Source: Blastococcus sp. CT_GayMR20
Lineage (GTDB): Bacteria; Actinomycetota; Actinomycetes; Mycobacteriales; Geodermatophilaceae
NCBI RefSeq assembly: GCF_004570345.1
Contig: NZ_SPQM01000122.1
Location: forward strand, 1 to 14,343
Direction: 5' to 3'
Length of the DNA: 14,343 nucleotides
Below the pieces are notes generated by a model that ran no database searches, had not been told where the DNA came from, and was given only the letters and a program-made list of their open reading frames with translations. A program made the translations under genes and the position numbers. Below, piece after piece: positions 13,440-14,343 of this stretch (position 1 is its first letter; the number at the start of each line of letters is the position of its first letter).

Positions 13440-13450
13440 GAGTCTCCAGT
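13440..13450 (-). repeat. ACTGGAGACTC repeat, copy 3
   Basis: This is an exact 11-bp match to copy 2, 71 bp further upstream, within the 257-bp gap between the nuclease and zinc-finger genes. Otherwise that gap (13351-13607) shows no gene on either strand that I can support. Confidence 0.4.
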
Positions 13451-13607
13451 GCTGCTCGGCCCGGGGCGGTCACTGCGTGAAGCCGAGTCCCAAGCGATGC
13501 CTTGCTGGACGGCCGGCTTAGCCCTCGGACTTCTCGGTGTCCCTGAAGGCGGCTTATGGGACACCTGCGGTATGGGGCTGCGAGGGAGGGCTGGTCGGCG
13601 CAGCCGT

Positions 13608-14343
13608 TCAGCTGACTTTCGGGAGCCTCGTCCGTTTGGTTCTACGCCGCACGACCGACGCCCCGAGGTCGTCGTGACTCACGAATGCGACTTCCGGGTG
13701 TTCCTCGAGAAGGGACTTGCCCCACTTGCCTAGGTCCGCTCCGATGACGATCCCCTTCGTCGGTCGGCCGCCGGCGAGCTCGTTCCGAGCGTTGGCCATG
13801 TACCTCAGCACCTGACCGACGGTGTCTCCATTCACAGTGCGCGCTTTGAGTTCGACGACCACGTACTGCCCGCCGGCCTTGTCCCAGTAGACGAGGTCGG
13901 CCCGGGTTCGGTCGGCCCAACGGCGCTGCCGGTCGCGCAGCTCGAGCGAGTAGCCCAGCTTTCGCCAGATATCGCCGTTGTCGACGAGGTACCGCTCGAG
14001 CGCAAGCTCGTCCTCCAACTCGCGGGCCCTGTGCTCGATCGCGGACCGGAGCTCCTCCGGCCGCCGGTTCGTTAACCGGTCGAGGAGTCGCTTCCATATC
14101 GCAGGGGGCACCCGGTGGACGGACCCATTGAAGTTGATCTTTAGTGCGGCCCACTCCGCCAGCGACGGGTCCGCCCTCATGGCCTCGATCGACAGCGGAC
14201 GGCTGAACTTCTTGACGACGGTGTAGTCGCACCCGTGGGTGTTCCTTCCTGGGACCCCGTCGCCCGCCGAGAGCGGGTACGCGTCCGACTCCGCTCGGAC
14301 GAGGTACGCGATGTCCTTGCGCTGTCGTGCCCGGTACAGGAGC
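13608..14343 (-). CDS. PD-(D/E)XK nuclease (NucS/DUF91-like) with EVE/PUA-like N-terminal region, 5' end outside window
   Basis: The frame is open to the window edge, so the first 54 visible residues (LLYRARQRKDIAYLV onward) belong to the same protein and the true start lies outside. ATG 14180 is only an internal candidate. The C-terminal domain (visible residues about 100-235) looks like the NucS/DUF91 nuclease fold. It has ELEDELALERYLVDN, then Asp149 in RADLVYWD, Glu164-x-Lys166 in VVVELKAR, and the Gln-xxx-Arg-Tyr helix VGQVLRYM. These are the expected PD-(D/E)XK catalytic residues. The visible N-terminal part (SRPLSIEAMRADPSLAEW, then NFNGSVHRVPPAIWKRLL) resembles the end of EVE/PUA-like domains that read modified bases. 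A modification-dependent restriction role is inferred. The tail is very basic (VVRRRTKRTRLPK). Confidence 0.82.
   Translation of the reverse strand, partial: LLYRARQRKDIAYLVRAESDAYPLSAGDGVPGRNTHGCDYTVVKKFSRPLSIEAMRADPSLAEWAALKINFNGSVHRVPPAIWKRLLDRLTNRRPEELRSAIEHRARELEDELALERYLVDNGDIWRKLGYSLELRDRQRRWADRTRADLVYWDKAGGQYVVVELKARTVNGDTVGQVLRYMANARNELAGGRPTKGIVIGADLGKWGKSLLEEHPEVAFVSHDDLGASVVRRRTKRTRLPKVS

Larger units (their letters stand above)
11149..14343. mobile_element. Integrated element at tRNA-Ala(GGC), right end outside window
   Basis: The layout tRNA 3' end, tyrosine integrase pointing at it, excisionase-type HTH, then small orphan genes and a nuclease is the left end of a site-specifically integrated genomic island, prophage or actinobacterial integrative element. 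All four genes seen are on the - strand. No phage structural, replication or transfer gene is visible in this part, so the element class is open. No second copy of the tRNA 3' end is found in the window, so the element continues beyond the right edge. Confidence 0.8.

Noticed and set aside
13431..13733. + strand frame in the gap before the nuclease gene
   Set aside because: It runs into the antisense of the nuclease C-terminus, has no ribosome site and no recognisable features.
11149..14343. CRISPR array, insertion sequence or transposase in the element
   Set aside because: No regularly spaced repeats of CRISPR size and no transposase motifs or terminal inverted repeats are visible in this part.

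Overview
The window is very GC-rich DNA. It has tightly packed genes, GTG/TTG starts, GTGA/ATGA stop-start overlaps and at least one apparently leaderless promoter. This points to a high-GC actinobacterium; gene content suggests a soil or rock actinobacterium such as Geodermatophilaceae, but that family-level placement is an inference.

Region 1 (1-4464, + strand) is a copper-handling operon. It holds the tail of an unidentified membrane protein, a CopC-CopD fusion, a YcnI-type protein with a membrane anchor, a Sco1-type copper chaperone lipoprotein, and an exported membrane protein with a WHDHRTHWM motif. Three of the four junctions are 4-base stop-start overlaps. Together these products would bind copper outside the membrane, move it across, and deliver it, probably to cytochrome oxidase. 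A perfect 12-bp inverted repeat closes the operon and probably also terminates the convergent operon.

Region 2 (4483-8840, - strand) is a four-gene operon in the order mannitol-type polyol dehydrogenase, HAD phosphatase, CDP-glycerol-type polyol-phosphate transferase, NTP-transferase of the phosphocholine/polyol-phosphate cytidylyltransferase type. These are the activities expected to make, activate and transfer a polyol phosphate onto a cell-envelope polymer. The presence of the dehydrogenase makes mannitol phosphate (or another non-glycerol polyol) an attractive, untested substrate.

Region 3 (8841-10963) starts with a gene-free stretch of about 490 bp that separates the polyol operon from a divergent exported M23 peptidase. 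The stretch carries two strong dyad symmetries and an MtrA-like direct repeat. The peptidase is followed by a minimal AraC-type regulator and a VOC-fold protein gene that seems to be transcribed without a leader.

Region 4 (11076-14343) is a tRNA-Ala(GGC) gene used as the attachment site of an integrated element that runs off the right edge. The element carries a tyrosine integrase whose reading frame runs through the attachment site, a small excisionase-type HTH protein, an orphan Cys4 zinc-finger protein, and the 5'-truncated (by the window edge) gene of a PD-(D/E)XK nuclease. That nuclease has an N-terminal region resembling the end of an EVE/PUA-like modified-base reader. It is the best candidate for a little-described system here, a possible modification-dependent restriction enzyme carried as element cargo.
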